Shown here: positions 29,465 through 38,734 of the stretch, piece after piece
How the letters are laid out: the number at the start of each line of letters is the position of its first letter
Numbering within the stretch: the stretch's first letter is position 1
Assembly (NCBI RefSeq): GCF_000295955.2
Contig: NZ_ALXE01000027.1
Coordinates: 124,001 to 188,000 of the forward strand
Length of the DNA stretch: 64,000 nt
Reading direction: 5' to 3'
From: Pantoea sp. A4
Lineage (GTDB): Bacteria > Pseudomonadota > Gammaproteobacteria > Enterobacterales > Enterobacteriaceae
Made by a program: the position numbers and the translations under genes
Notes under the pieces: model-generated
Database searches by the model: none
Told to the model about the DNA's origin: nothing
The model's input: the letters and a program-made list of their open reading frames with translations, nothing else

Positions 29465-29791
29465 TTAGCGGCTCTGGCGGTAGCGCTGCCAGAGCCAACC
29501 TGACCAGGCCACCAGCCAGAGCAGCAGTAACCCCGCCCCTAGCGGCAGCGTAGCGATCATCAACCAACCCATCACATTCATAAAGCTGAGCCACTCCCCC
29601 ACATCCCTCCCCGCAATGATGCAGGGATAAACGCCCGCTTCATCCACATGACAGCCAGCAGCACGGGCAATCATGCCGCCAATCACCACGGAGATAACCG
29701 GAAACAGTCCCAGCAGCAGAATGCTCAGTAACGAAACCAGCCAAAAGCGCCAGCGACGTGTCGTCCAGTGGCTGAATAAGATCCCACCCAT
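29465..29791 (-). CDS. Two-TM hypothetical membrane protein
   Basis: The 108-residue protein starts at ATG 29791 (AAGAGGAGAGTGTG). It has two hydrophobic helices (about 22-42 and 75-100) flanking a short loop with two cysteines (GCHVDEAGVYPCIIAGRDVGEWL), which may form a periplasmic disulphide. A Cys-loop of this type recurs in small enteric membrane proteins of unknown function. The C-terminus is basic (WQRYRQSR). Confidence 0.6.
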   Translation of the reverse strand: MGGILFSHWTTRRWRFWLVSLLSILLLGLFPVISVVIGGMIARAAGCHVDEAGVYPCIIAGRDVGEWLSFMNVMGWLMIATLPLGAGLLLLWLVAWSGWLWQRYRQSR

Positions 29792-29827
29792 CACACTCTC
29801 CTCTTTTCCCTCAGAGAGTAGCACCCC

Positions 29828-31147
29828 TCAGGGGAGTTGTGATGCCGTTTGCGGCTGTGGACGGCGTGGATTGAGCATCCGCCACAGGCAAAGGCCACAG
29901 ATCGCAGCGATGAGCAGGAACAGCGCGAGGAAGGCCAGGCCGTAGCTAAACGATCCGCTGAGCTGTTTGATCACCCCGACACTATAAGGTCCGAACAACC
30001 CGGCGAAATTGGCAAAACAGTTGATGAAAGCGATAGCACCCGCCGCCGCCGCGCCACGCAGGAACAGCGGCGGAATGGACCACAGTGCGGTACGCGCCAC
30101 GTTGACACCCACCATCGCTACCGTAATAAACACCATCTCCCACGGGAACTGGTGGGCAAACGTGGACGCAACAAAGCCCGCCGCCGCAACCAGTGAAAAC
30201 AGCGCCAGACTCAAGGCATAGCTCTGCCTGCGATCCATCATACGGGCAAAGGAGAACATCACCAGCGCAGAGCAGAGATAGGGCAACGTTGAAACCATGC
30301 CGGTTTGTAGATTACTTAGCCCAGCCTCTTTGATCATCAGCGGTAGCCACATGCCAATGCCGGTAATGCCCACGGAAATCGCGAACAGCGCCAAAGACAG
30401 GACCAGCACGCGCTTGTCGCGTATCGCACTGGAAAATTTATGCACGCCCTGCTGCTGAGAAGGTGCATTGAGCGCCTCCTTCATCACCTGTTTCTCCTGT
30501 TCACTGAGCCAACGCGCCTGATCCGGCGAATCAGTCAGCACAAACAGCGCCACGATGCCAATCACCGTAGCCGGTAGCCCCTCGACGATAAAAATGAGCT
30601 GCCAGTCCGCCAGCCCCCATGCGCCGCCGAGACTGAGCAGGTAGCCGGAAATCAGGCCGCCCACCACGGACGAAAGTGGAATGCCGAGCGTAAACAGCGC
30701 CAGAATGCGGGCACGCCACGCGGGGGGAAACCAACAGGTCAAATAAAAAGCGACACCGGGAAAGAAACCCGCTTCGGCAATACCCAACAAAAAGCGCAGG
30801 GTATAGAAAGAGTGCGCACCGGTAACAAATGCCGTGGCGGCGGAGATCAGTCCCCAGGTAATCATGATGCGCGAGAGCCAGATACGCGCGCCAAATTTAT
30901 TTAATGCAAGGTTGCTGGGAATCTCACAGAGGGCATAAGTAATAAAGAAAATACCGGAGCCAAAACCAAACTGCGCGGGCGTAATACCCAGTGCGCTGTT
31001 CATTGAGAGAGCCGCAAACCCAATATTTACCCGATCGAGATAACTAAAAATATAAGCCAGCACTAATAACGGAATCATCCGTAACGAAGCTTTGCGTACT
31101 GCACGATGTAAAATAATCGCTTTTTCATGATCTGGAATGGTGAGCAT
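29828..31147 (-). CDS. MFS transporter of the anion:cation symporter (ACS) family
   Basis: The 439-residue, 12-TM protein has the ACS pattern: FSYLDRVNIGFAALSMN in TM1, ITYALCEIPSNLALNKFGARIWLSR, LGIAEAGFFPG and TLGIPLSSVVGG. Relatives import tartrate, phthalate, hydroxybenzoate or sugar acids. It ends an operon with the amidohydrolase at 31157 (9-bp gap), so the substrate is probably the hydrolase substrate, a lactone or cyclic organic acid. Assignment beyond ACS family is inference. Confidence 0.85.
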   Translation of the reverse strand: MLTIPDHEKAIILHRAVRKASLRMIPLLVLAYIFSYLDRVNIGFAALSMNSALGITPAQFGFGSGIFFITYALCEIPSNLALNKFGARIWLSRIMITWGLISAATAFVTGAHSFYTLRFLLGIAEAGFFPGVAFYLTCWFPPAWRARILALFTLGIPLSSVVGGLISGYLLSLGGAWGLADWQLIFIVEGLPATVIGIVALFVLTDSPDQARWLSEQEKQVMKEALNAPSQQQGVHKFSSAIRDKRVLVLSLALFAISVGITGIGMWLPLMIKEAGLSNLQTGMVSTLPYLCSALVMFSFARMMDRRQSYALSLALFSLVAAAGFVASTFAHQFPWEMVFITVAMVGVNVARTALWSIPPLFLRGAAAAGAIAFINCFANFAGLFGPYSVGVIKQLSGSFSYGLAFLALFLLIAAICGLCLWRMLNPRRPQPQTASQLP

Positions 31148-31156
31148 GTTCTTCCC

Positions 31157-31954
31157 CTAACGAAAATAGAGTTGTTGCGGATTATTCACCAGTACTTGCG
31201 CTAGCTGCTGGGGGGTTGTGGCCCAGTCAAATAGCGATGCAAGATTGTCACGCTCGTTGATTGGCGTGCGTGAGGTGGGATGCGGCCAGTCGCTGCCCCA
31301 CAACAAACGATCCTCACGTTCAGCCAGCAAACAGTGAGCAAACGCGTTAATATCCGCTGTGCTGGCAGGCAGGCTGAGATACAGACCGCTGAGCTTGATC
31401 CACCACTGCCCTGAGCGCAGTTTTTTCCGTATCGCTGCCACATAGCTACTGCTCTGCCAGCCGGAGAAATCCACGCGGCCAAAGTGATCCAGCACCACCT
31501 CACAAGGCAAACTTTCCAGCAGTGGCGCGGCTTCAGCGTAGTGTTTTGGCGTCAGATGCAGGTTGATATGCCAGCCGAACTCCGCCAGCAACGCCGCGTT
31601 GGCCGCCATGTGTTGCAGTACCCCTGGTGCCGAACGCACCAGGTTATAGCGCAGCCCCGTGATGCCTTGCGCGCTGAGTTGCACCAGCTGACTTCGGCTT
31701 ACCCGTCCGTCCAGCACCGCCACACCCCGCGCCTGATGACGATGGCACGCCAGCGCATCAAGAATGATTTGGTTGTTATCCTGGTAAGTGGAAGGCAACA
31801 CCAGAATATGGCGGCGAAATCCGAGTGGCTGAAATTGCTGTTGATATTCGGCCAGTGAAGCATTTGCTGTATTAAGCGCAGGATTATTAACGGATTGATA
31901 GCGGTCATCATAAATATGCATGTGACAGTCGCAGGCATTAAAGGGTATTTGCAT
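31157..31954 (-). CDS. Amidohydrolase-superfamily lactonase-like hydrolase
   Basis: The 265-residue TIM-barrel protein has the metal-site HxH in CDCHMHIYD (about 8-16), INLHLTPKHY, VVLDHFGRVD and the C-terminal LLWGSDWPHP with catalytic Asp. This set is found in the amidohydrolase_2 group with 2-pyrone-4,6-dicarboxylate lactonase (LigI) and galactarolactone-type enzymes. Substrate not determined. It is co-transcribed with the ACS transporter. Confidence 0.8.
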   Translation of the reverse strand: MQIPFNACDCHMHIYDDRYQSVNNPALNTANASLAEYQQQFQPLGFRRHILVLPSTYQDNNQIILDALACHRHQARGVAVLDGRVSRSQLVQLSAQGITGLRYNLVRSAPGVLQHMAANAALLAEFGWHINLHLTPKHYAEAAPLLESLPCEVVLDHFGRVDFSGWQSSSYVAAIRKKLRSGQWWIKLSGLYLSLPASTADINAFAHCLLAEREDRLLWGSDWPHPTSRTPINERDNLASLFDWATTPQQLAQVLVNNPQQLYFR

Positions 31955-32138
31955 CCTCTGTCCCTTCTGATATTAAGCGATAGCAGGCCTTTCCCTTAGT
32001 GGCGGGAATATTTATTGGTGATAGTCAGAAGAGAGTGGCGCGTGGCTGAGCATTTCACAATACAGATATTGTGGGTTATGTGACCCGCCTTACGCACAGC
32101 AGGTTATTAATTCATCACCCTGAGTTATCATTTAAAGT

Positions 32139-32161
32139 AAAAAAGGGAGCCAAAGCTCCCT
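32139..32161 (-). terminator. Rho-independent terminator of the second EamA gene
   Basis: On the minus strand GGGAGC-tttg-GCTCCC is followed by a T-run (TTTTTTAC), 15 bp past the stop at 32176. Confidence 0.85.
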
Positions 32162-32175
32162 TCTCCTTGTAACAC

Positions 32176-33042
32176 TTAGACTATTTTACGCGGCGCTTTA
32201 AACACCAAAACAATGCCGGCGATAATTGCCGCCATCCCCATGACGCCTGACCAGGGTAAAGCGTTACCGAGCAGCAGATAATCCAGCAGCGCGGTAATCA
32301 CCGGCACCAGATAAAACAGGCTGGTAACGTTGACGATATTCCCGCTGTTCAGCAGGCGGTAAAGCAGCAGTTGAGCCACGACGGAGATCAACACCCCAAG
32401 GAATAACACCGCCACCGCGAACTGCCAGTTGATCACCAGATGAAATTCTCCGAGCGGAGCCAGCAGCACGCACAACAGCAGGCTGACGCCATACTGCAAA
32501 GGCAGTACATCTGCCGGTTGTTGATGAATTTTCTTCTGCATGATAGCGCCGTAGGTCATAAAGCCCAGCGCCGCCAGCGAGAACACAATCCCCGAGGCTG
32601 CCACATGAGCGGCGGAGATACTGCGCCACACCAGCAGAATCAATCCCGCCAGCGCAATCAGAAGCCCCACCAGACGCAGCCCCTGCATGCGCCGTTCAAC
32701 CAGACATAGCGTCAGAATCGGTTGAATGCCCATAATGGTGGCAATCAGTCCTGGCGTAACACCTCGTGCCATTGCCTCGAAGTAGCACACCGCATATCCG
32801 CCGATCATCATTAAACCGCTGCCCATCACCTGCCCGCGCGTGCCTGGCTGTGGTAATACACGCCCACGAATCACGGCCACCAACAGCAACGCCACCAGTG
32901 CGATAGCAAAACGGCAGATCAACAATGCCAGAGGAGAGGCATTATCCAGCCCCAGTCGGGTGAAAATGGCGGCACTGCCCCACAGTAATACAAAGCCCGA
33001 AGTCGCACTCTGTGCGGCAAGGGTACTTTTATTCAAACTCAT
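32176..33042 (-). CDS. EamA/DMT-family inner-membrane transporter
   Basis: The 288-residue, ten-helix protein has two EamA repeats (FVLLWGSAAIFTRLGLDNASPL; FSLAALGFMTYGAIMQKKI) and a C-terminal VFKAPRK. It is distinct from the EamA gene at 28.6 kb. It probably exports a metabolite; the substrate is unknown. Monocistronic, with a clear terminator. Confidence 0.85.
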   Translation of the reverse strand: MSLNKSTLAAQSATSGFVLLWGSAAIFTRLGLDNASPLALLICRFAIALVALLLVAVIRGRVLPQPGTRGQVMGSGLMMIGGYAVCYFEAMARGVTPGLIATIMGIQPILTLCLVERRMQGLRLVGLLIALAGLILLVWRSISAAHVAASGIVFSLAALGFMTYGAIMQKKIHQQPADVLPLQYGVSLLLCVLLAPLGEFHLVINWQFAVAVLFLGVLISVVAQLLLYRLLNSGNIVNVTSLFYLVPVITALLDYLLLGNALPWSGVMGMAAIIAGIVLVFKAPRKIV

Positions 33043-33759
33043 GAAAAAACTCCAGATTTCTGCATCTGATTATTTTTGGCGTAAGCATACCGTTGCGCGT
33101 TTGCACAGCAAACTTACGCGGTTAAAAAAGTGCGGGATTAAACCCCAGCAACCACAGAAGAATCAGGAGGAGGTGGTGGGCAAGTGATGGAGAACAACGC
33201 GTGACGCAAAGAGACAACCCGCCACACTGGCGAGCCAGTGAAGTTAAGCGCTTGTGGTTGTGACATCGTTGCGTTCATGGACACGTAGATTCTTAATGAG
33301 TGAGTCGTGACGTTAACATGATGTTTCTCAGGCCTCAATGCATTCCTGCTTAGAGGGCTAGCCGTCTGCGTGAAGTTACCTCACCTCTGCCCGCTGAACA
33401 GGCCGCAAAAACCGGTTCAGATTGAGATTGAGGTCGGGGTAAAGGCCCGAATGGTGCTGACGGGCGGCGTGATATTGGCGATTATCCCATACTCAAGGCG
33501 CAACATAAGCACATGAATTAACTGAATAAAAACCAAAATACGTCGATACCAACTCGTCACAGTGCAAGAGCAAAAAATCGATCATGAAGATGGCTCATGA
33601 TGGTTTGAATTTATATCACTTTTCCTCACTCAAGCAGTCTGGCATAAAGTAAGCATTGTGATTGACCACGGTCAATGAAGATTACTCAATGATGTGAACC
33701 TCCTCCTGGTTAAACAAGAGAATCGCGGTTTACCTCAGAAATCAGGAAGCCAGATTAAA
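33043..33759. other. Long intergenic region before mesX
   Basis: This 717-bp stretch has no convincing gene; a 66-codon minus frame (33138-33338) lacks a ribosome site and homology. It holds a 16-bp palindrome at 33661. I looked for tRNA, B12 or SAM riboswitch motifs and saw none. Confidence 0.45.
33661..33676 (+). promoter_or_regulatory. 16-bp palindrome upstream of mesX
   Basis: ATTGACC-ac-GGTCAAT has perfect 7-bp arms and lies 84 bp before the mesX start. It looks like a dimeric regulator site; it does not match MetJ (AGACGTCT) or MetR (TGAA-n5-TTCA). Confidence 0.45.
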
Positions 33760-34737
33760 ATGAGCAACGATTTTAAATTCACCATTAAATACACTTCTTT
33801 CGATGAGAATTATAATCCATCAGAGAATACGCGCATTACCACCAACTTTGCTAACCTGGCACGTGGTGAGAGCCGTCAGGCAAACCTGCGCAATACCGTA
33901 GTGATGATGAATAATCGTTTTAACTCACTGGCGCAACAGGATAATCCGAAATCAGACCGCTACGCGGTTGAGCTGGATATCGTCTCGGTTGAGCTGGATA
34001 TCGAAGGGAATGGCGAGACCTTCCCGGTGATTGAAATCCTGAAAACCAACATCGTTGACCGCAAAACCAATCAGCGTCATGAAGGCATTGTGGGGAATAA
34101 CTTCTCTTCCTACGTGCGTGATTACGACTTCAGCGTGCTGCTGTTAGAAAGCAACAAAGATAAAGCCGAATTCAGCCTGCCAGATAACTTTGGCACCCTG
34201 CACGGCAACATCTTTAAATCTTTCGTTAATTCAGAGGCGTTCAAAGCCAGCTTTAAGAAAGCCCCGGTTATCTGCCTGAGCGTTTCCAGTAAAAATGTCT
34301 ATCAGCGTACCGGTTACCAGCACCCAGTGTTGGGCTATGAGTACAAGCAAGACGCGGACTCCCTGACTGACGTTTACTTCGGCAAAATGGGCTTACAGGC
34401 GCGCTTCTTCATGCCTGCCAACAGCGCAGCACCGCTGGCATTCTACTTTGCCGGTGACCTGCTGAATGATTACACCGATCTTGAGCTGATCGCCACTATC
34501 AGTACCATGGAGACATTCCAGAAGATCTACCGTCCGGAAATTTATAACGCTAACTCAGCGGCCGGGCAGTGCTATCAGCCAAGCCTGAATTACCAGGACT
34601 ACTCCTTAACACGTATTGTTTATGATCGAGAAGAACGTAGCCGTTTAGCGGTTGAACAGGGTAAGTTCACTGAAGAGAACTTCATCAAACCAAACCAAAC
34701 TGTTCTTGAGCAATGGTCTGCAAGCTACGCTCTTTGA
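33760..34737 (+). CDS. mesX: DUF1852 protein MesX, partner of methionine synthase MesD
   Basis: The 325-residue protein from ATG 33760 (MSNDFKFTIKYTSFDENY) reads as the DUF1852 family: TRITTNFANLARGESRQANLRN, ELDIEGNGETFPVIEILKTN, SYVRDYDFSVLLLE, SLNYQDYSLTRIVYDREERSRLAVEQG. DUF1852 (MesX) is required by the short MetE-like enzyme MesD for oxygen-dependent, folate-independent methionine synthesis. An upstream in-frame GTG (33694) is disfavoured. mesD follows after 28 bp, so the pair is an operon. Confidence 0.85.
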   Translation: MSNDFKFTIKYTSFDENYNPSENTRITTNFANLARGESRQANLRNTVVMMNNRFNSLAQQDNPKSDRYAVELDIVSVELDIEGNGETFPVIEILKTNIVDRKTNQRHEGIVGNNFSSYVRDYDFSVLLLESNKDKAEFSLPDNFGTLHGNIFKSFVNSEAFKASFKKAPVICLSVSSKNVYQRTGYQHPVLGYEYKQDADSLTDVYFGKMGLQARFFMPANSAAPLAFYFAGDLLNDYTDLELIATISTMETFQKIYRPEIYNANSAAGQCYQPSLNYQDYSLTRIVYDREERSRLAVEQGKFTEENFIKPNQTVLEQWSASYAL

Positions 34738-34765
34738 TTAACCAAACTCACAAGGTCATCTATTT

Positions 34766-35797
34766 ATGAAAATTTTGTTACCGACGTCGACCGCAGGCAG
34801 CTTGCCTAAACCTTCCTGGCTGGCGCAGCCGGAGAAACTTTGGTCGCCATGGAAATTGCAGAATGAAGAGTTAGTTGAAGGTAAACAGGATGCTCTGCTG
34901 GTGTCACTGCAGGATCAGCAGCAGGCCGGTATCGATATCGTCAGCGATGGTGAGCAAACGCGTCAGCACTTCGTGACCACCTTTATCGAACACCTGAGCG
35001 GCGTTGATTTCGAGAAGCGTGAAGTGGTTAAAATCCGCGATCGCTACGATGCGAGCGTACCGACAGTAGTAGGTCCAGTCGCGCGTCAGAAGCCGGTGTT
35101 CGTGGAAGATGCTAAATTCCTGCGTAAGCAGACCAAGCAGCCAATTAAATGGGCGTTGCCTGGCCCGATGACCATGATCGATACGCTGTATGATGCCCAC
35201 TACAAAAGCCGTGAAAAGCTGGCGTGGGAATTCGCGAAGATCCTGAACCAGGAAGCAAAAGAGCTGGAAGCAGCAGGCGTGGATATTATCCAGTTTGATG
35301 AGCCGGCATTTAACGTGTTCTTCGACGAAGTGAATGAGTGGGGTATTGCCACTTTAGAGCGCGCGATTGAAGGCCTGAAGTGTGAAACTGCGGTGCACAT
35401 CTGCTACGGCTACGGCATCAAAGCCAATACCGACTGGAAGCAGACGCTGGGTTCAGAGTGGAGACAGTACGAGGAAGCCTTCCCGAAACTGCAAACCTCT
35501 AACATTGATATCATCTCACTGGAGTGCCATAACTCCCGCGTGCCAATGGATCTGCTGGAACTGATTCGCGGCAAGAAAGTGATGGTGGGCGCTATCGACG
35601 TGGCAAATCACGCGATCGAAACGCCAGAAGAAGTGGCCGATACCTTGCGTAAAGCCCTGCAGTTCGTTGATGCAGATAAACTCTATCCTTCAACCAACTG
35701 TGGTATGGCCCCGCTGCCGCGTCACGTGGCTCGCGGCAAACTGCACGCGTTAAGCGCAGGTGCAGAAATCATTCGTAAGGAACTGCTGGCGAAGTAA
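34766..35797 (+). CDS. mesD: Core MetE-like methionine synthase MesD
   Basis: The 343-residue protein corresponds only to the catalytic C-terminal barrel of MetE (about 750 aa). Zinc ligands are in place: His and Cys in VHICYGYG, Glu in SLECHNSR and Cys in STNCGMAPLP. The N-terminal folate-helping half is missing, which is normal for the Mes families. Next to DUF1852 the enzyme is MesD type, which transfers a methyl group to homocysteine without methyltetrahydrofolate; the methyl donor is not settled. A strong terminator follows. Confidence 0.87.
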   Translation: MKILLPTSTAGSLPKPSWLAQPEKLWSPWKLQNEELVEGKQDALLVSLQDQQQAGIDIVSDGEQTRQHFVTTFIEHLSGVDFEKREVVKIRDRYDASVPTVVGPVARQKPVFVEDAKFLRKQTKQPIKWALPGPMTMIDTLYDAHYKSREKLAWEFAKILNQEAKELEAAGVDIIQFDEPAFNVFFDEVNEWGIATLERAIEGLKCETAVHICYGYGIKANTDWKQTLGSEWRQYEEAFPKLQTSNIDIISLECHNSRVPMDLLELIRGKKVMVGAIDVANHAIETPEEVADTLRKALQFVDADKLYPSTNCGMAPLPRHVARGKLHALSAGAEIIRKELLAK

Positions 35798-35820
35798 TTT
35801 TCGCGGCACTCCACACGACG

Positions 35821-35856
35821 AAAACCGGGTTAAGCTTGCGCTTAACCCGGTTTTTT
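35821..35856 (+). terminator. Rho-independent terminator of mesXD
   Basis: AAACCGGGTTAAGC and GCTTAACCCGGTTT form a perfect stem with a short loop, ending in six T, 25 bp past the mesD stop. Confidence 0.92.
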
Positions 35857-35969
35857 ATGTGCCAGACTCCCAAGCGTTTTCCCCCCTTGGGTGGCCTAAC
35901 CTCCCTGTCCACAGCCACTGGCTACCTGGCAATGCCTACATAAACAACAACGTTAGCGCACGCTCAACA

Positions 35970-37721
35970 TCAATCGTAATAGGGCACCTTGTGATCAACA
36001 CCGTTGATATTGACCAGCACAAAACCGGTGGGTGTGGTTTTGTCGGTGGGCGTACCCACGGCGCTAGCCAGGGTCAGAACGCCCTTCTCATTTGCCCCGA
36101 TCCCCGCCAGACCATTGTGCATACCAAACCGGGCGGCCGGTTTCAGGCTGCCGAGTTTAGTGGTGTCACTGACTACCGAGAAGTCGGGCTGGAACAGCGA
36201 GCACGAACCCGCATCAAAACGCGTTGGACCGGTATTACGCAGCGTGAACATGGTGTCGCCACTGTTGGCCGCCAGTTTTACCCACACCACCGCATAGGTG
36301 GTGCCGACCCGGCTATAGCGGATATCTTGCACCGCAGGTGAACCCATATGGCAGGCATCCGCCCAGACGGTATCCAGCCGTTGCAGGTTGATCCAGGTTT
36401 TTCCGGTACCGGTCATATTCACCGGACTGCCTGCGGTGGTGGATGGCGTGGTGGTGGCATCCGCCTTACTGATCATCTCCATCACCCACTGCTGGTTTGC
36501 ATTCGGGAAAAAGAACTGCCCAACGCGATACCAGTTGTCAGTGGTGGTGTTATTGGTGATTTTATAGCCGCTGTAGTAGCCTGCAAACAGAGAACCGGTG
36601 ATGATGGTGCCGTGGTTCTCTTCGCGACGATAACCATATTCAAAGGTGGAGAGCCATTTACCGGAAGCCAGGCTGGTATTGATGGTGGCACCCGCCTGTA
36701 AGCCAATCTGGCGCATAATGACGCGCGCATTAGTGAGGTCAAAGGCGTTGTCACAATCTTCAATATTCAGGGTATCAATGGTCCAGCCACCGTCCGCCAG
36801 CGTCCCCGGATTGATGGTGTGCTCAATCCAGACGTTACGAATGATCCCCTGCGTCACACGCGGCATGTACAGGGTGTAATCGCCATATCCGGTCTGGAAA
36901 TTGGCATTACACAACTCGACTGCCGTTGAGTGATCCCAGTTACCGGCCACCGTATTGGACCAGCCAATATCAAAGATGCGCGAATAGGTATAGAGGGTAT
37001 AAATCTGGTTGAATTTACTGTCGAGGGTGTCCAGCAGCTTAATCACCGTCCCGCCGGTGTAGGAGGCGCGGAAACAGTCGATATTCACGGTTTCCCCCCC
37101 AACCGTGGTGTTCTCGAAAAAGGGCTGCACATTGCTGCACATCTCTGCGGTGATGGTGCCGGTATTGGTGGTGGTATCCGCCGTACATTGCCCATTCCAC
37201 GCGATCCCTTTGATATGGGTTCGGCGCGCTTTGACCTTAAAGACGGTACTGCTGGTTTTATCAGAAATGATGGTGGTGCGCGGTAAAGAACCCAGTTCCA
37301 GGTCATCGCCAATCAAACCAAAAAATGCCACTTCGGTGCCGCTGATATCGATGGGTTTAATCAGAAATTTACCGCCAGGGAAACGGACCGGCAGGTCTTT
37401 ACAGCTCGCGTTCCAGCCTTGCGTCCAGGTCAGCATGCGCTTAAAGGCATCGGTGTCATCCGTGGTGCCATCTCCTTTCGCGCCAAAGTGCAAAATATTC
37501 ACTTCAGTCGGATCGTTAATGGTGCGCTTCCAGTAAAAGCCGCTGCCCACCGCTAATGTGCCGCCATCATCCGTTGACGTGGTCGTGCCGATGAAACCAA
37601 CAAAATTACCGCCGCCGCGAAAAGTGGAATCCTTGTCGTAATAACGATTAAGTTTTGCAACAACACCAGATGCTGAAGGTGCCGTGGTACGTAATTCCGC
37701 AAATGAATTTACTTCAATCAT
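35970..37721 (-). CDS. Tailspike-like / polysaccharide depolymerase with pectate-lyase-3 fold
   Basis: From ATG 37721 (GAGGAGGATACG ribosome site) the protein has 583 residues. The N-terminal 85 residues (VNSFAELRTTAPSASG ... DDGGTLAVGSGFYWKR) are a particle- or chaperone-like module seen in many spikes and EPS depolymerases. Residues about 90-115 (LHFGAKGDGTTDDTDAFKRM) start a right-handed beta-helix. Candidate catalytic acids are not clear. No P22 head-binding domain is recognisable. It is the last gene of the cassette. It could degrade capsule or amylovoran/stewartan-like EPS; that is inference. Confidence 0.75.
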   Translation of the reverse strand: MIEVNSFAELRTTAPSASGVVAKLNRYYDKDSTFRGGGNFVGFIGTTTSTDDGGTLAVGSGFYWKRTINDPTEVNILHFGAKGDGTTDDTDAFKRMLTWTQGWNASCKDLPVRFPGGKFLIKPIDISGTEVAFFGLIGDDLELGSLPRTTIISDKTSSTVFKVKARRTHIKGIAWNGQCTADTTTNTGTITAEMCSNVQPFFENTTVGGETVNIDCFRASYTGGTVIKLLDTLDSKFNQIYTLYTYSRIFDIGWSNTVAGNWDHSTAVELCNANFQTGYGDYTLYMPRVTQGIIRNVWIEHTINPGTLADGGWTIDTLNIEDCDNAFDLTNARVIMRQIGLQAGATINTSLASGKWLSTFEYGYRREENHGTIITGSLFAGYYSGYKITNNTTTDNWYRVGQFFFPNANQQWVMEMISKADATTTPSTTAGSPVNMTGTGKTWINLQRLDTVWADACHMGSPAVQDIRYSRVGTTYAVVWVKLAANSGDTMFTLRNTGPTRFDAGSCSLFQPDFSVVSDTTKLGSLKPAARFGMHNGLAGIGANEKGVLTLASAVGTPTDKTTPTGFVLVNINGVDHKVPYYD

Positions 37722-37740
37722 CGTATCCTCCTCAGGATCG

Positions 37741-37878
37741 TTATAAAACAGCAAAAGCATTCAGGGCATGGCTGATAAGCCGAATCATGTTTTCAACTAC
37801 CGGCAGCACGCTTTGCAGTGCGCCACTGGAAAGCAGCCAGCCCCAACGACTGCCAGCCAGTGAGGTCAGCAGCGTCAT
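37741..37878 (-). CDS. 45-residue cassette protein
   Basis: ATG at 37878 overlaps the stop of the preceding gene (ATGA) and has GGAAGAG 5 nt upstream. The frame encodes MTLLTSLAGSRWGWLLSSGA and on to ALNAFAVL, with two short amphipathic or hydrophobic segments. Tight coupling inside a lysis cassette suggests a holin-related or accessory membrane peptide; no family is recognised. Confidence 0.5.
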   Translation of the reverse strand: MTLLTSLAGSRWGWLLSSGALQSVLPVVENMIRLISHALNAFAVL

Positions 37879-38222
37879 AGTTTCTCTTCCGGGGGAACAG
37901 GCTTGCCGAGCTGAAGATTTTTTTGTCGCACGAACTGGGCAATAACCCCCATCGCGACCATAAACGCGCCGATAAACCCGAGATAGTTGTGGGGCAAAAT
38001 GGCTTTAACCTCCTCCGGCAGCTGATTCCATGCATCCAGAGCAGAAGAAGGAAAGGATTGCACCCAGGCACTCAGCACCGAACCGAATGAGGCGAGCCAG
38101 ACAGACCAGGTGCGAAACAGCAGGCGGGCATGTGCAACGAATTGCAGCGTGGTAAAGCGCTGCAGCAGCAGTACCACAATGATGAGTAACAACACGGCAA
38201 TCAGAAAAAACAGCCATCTCAT
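37875..38222 (-). CDS. Two-TM cassette protein, holin/antiholin candidate
   Basis: The start ATG at 38222 overlaps the endolysin stop (ATGA). The 115-residue protein has a strong N-terminal helix (RWLFFLIAVLLLIIVVLLL), a middle amphipathic part, a second helix near 80-100 (YLGFIGAFMVAMGVIAQFV) and a charged tail (RQKNLQLGKPVPPEEKL). Two TM helices plus a charged C-terminus next to an endolysin fit a class II holin-like role, but there is no sequence match I can name. Confidence 0.6.
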   Translation of the reverse strand: MRWLFFLIAVLLLIIVVLLLQRFTTLQFVAHARLLFRTWSVWLASFGSVLSAWVQSFPSSALDAWNQLPEEVKAILPHNYLGFIGAFMVAMGVIAQFVRQKNLQLGKPVPPEEKL

Positions 38223-38686
38223 AGCAGCCCCCGATACACATCCCAGGTTCCGCTGCGGATCACCTCTGCGTGGCGGCGAGCGCGGCCCGGCGTCTGGTGC
38301 GCCCACAGGCTGTTGAGCATTGCATTAGCCGCGTCACTAAAATCCGCACGCGCAACGGCACCCAACATGTCTTTGAACAGCGAAAGGCCATCGACGCCAA
38401 GTTGGTAAGCCATACTGCACAGCACATCGCTTCGTGCGCTGTTGCACTGTTGCAAGGCGAGAGCAATTGCCGGACGTGCCTGCATCTCCTGCAACTTATT
38501 TTCCACAATGCACTGCTTCCAGACGTCCCCCGCCGCACGAGGCACGCGAAAGACATAGTTACTCAGTGAAGCGCCTTTCGGCCCAATGCGAATACCGCCC
38601 GCCACGGTGGGATACCCTTGTGTATCCAGATAAGGTGCTTCGACATAGCCTTCTTCAAAATTCAGTACCGCGATAATTTGGCTCAT
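38219..38686 (-). CDS. T4-type endolysin (GH24 lysozyme)
   Basis: The 155-residue protein from ATG 38686 (CAAGAGGAGTGTCT) carries the exact T4-lysozyme catalytic spacing E12-x8-D21-x5-T27 (EEGYVEAPYLDTQGYPT) and the C-terminal signature QTPGRARRHAEVIRSGTWDVY. It would cleave peptidoglycan glycan strands. There is no signal or SAR helix, so export needs a holin; the next gene encodes a membrane protein coupled by ATGA. A terminator precedes the gene by only 27 bp. Confidence 0.88.
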   Translation of the reverse strand: MSQIIAVLNFEEGYVEAPYLDTQGYPTVAGGIRIGPKGASLSNYVFRVPRAAGDVWKQCIVENKLQEMQARPAIALALQQCNSARSDVLCSMAYQLGVDGLSLFKDMLGAVARADFSDAANAMLNSLWAHQTPGRARRHAEVIRSGTWDVYRGLL

Positions 38687-38712
38687 AGACACTCCTCTTG
38701 AGGGCTGGATGC

Positions 38713-38734
38713 AAAAAGCCCCACTGTTGGGGCT
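38713..38734 (-). terminator. Terminator between N and the lysis genes (tL-like)
   Basis: On the minus strand AGCCCCA-acag-TGGGGCT runs into a T-run (TTTTTGC), directly before the endolysin ribosome site. Transcripts from the PL-like promoter must pass it to reach the lysis genes, which fits N-dependent antitermination. Confidence 0.75.

Noticed and set aside
33138..33338. 66-codon minus-strand frame
   Set aside because: No ribosome site, no recognisable motif, Pro-run near its end; looks non-coding.
33538..33545. Met box upstream of mesX (ATACGTCG)
   Set aside because: Only 6 of 8 positions match and neighbouring 8-mers do not, so there is no convincing tandem MetJ site.
37875..38306. 143-aa frame for the two-TM cassette protein
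   Set aside because: The first 28 residues are antisense-like Pro/Gly/Arg-rich sequence within the endolysin gene; the ATGA-coupled ATG at 38222 starts right at the membrane helix.
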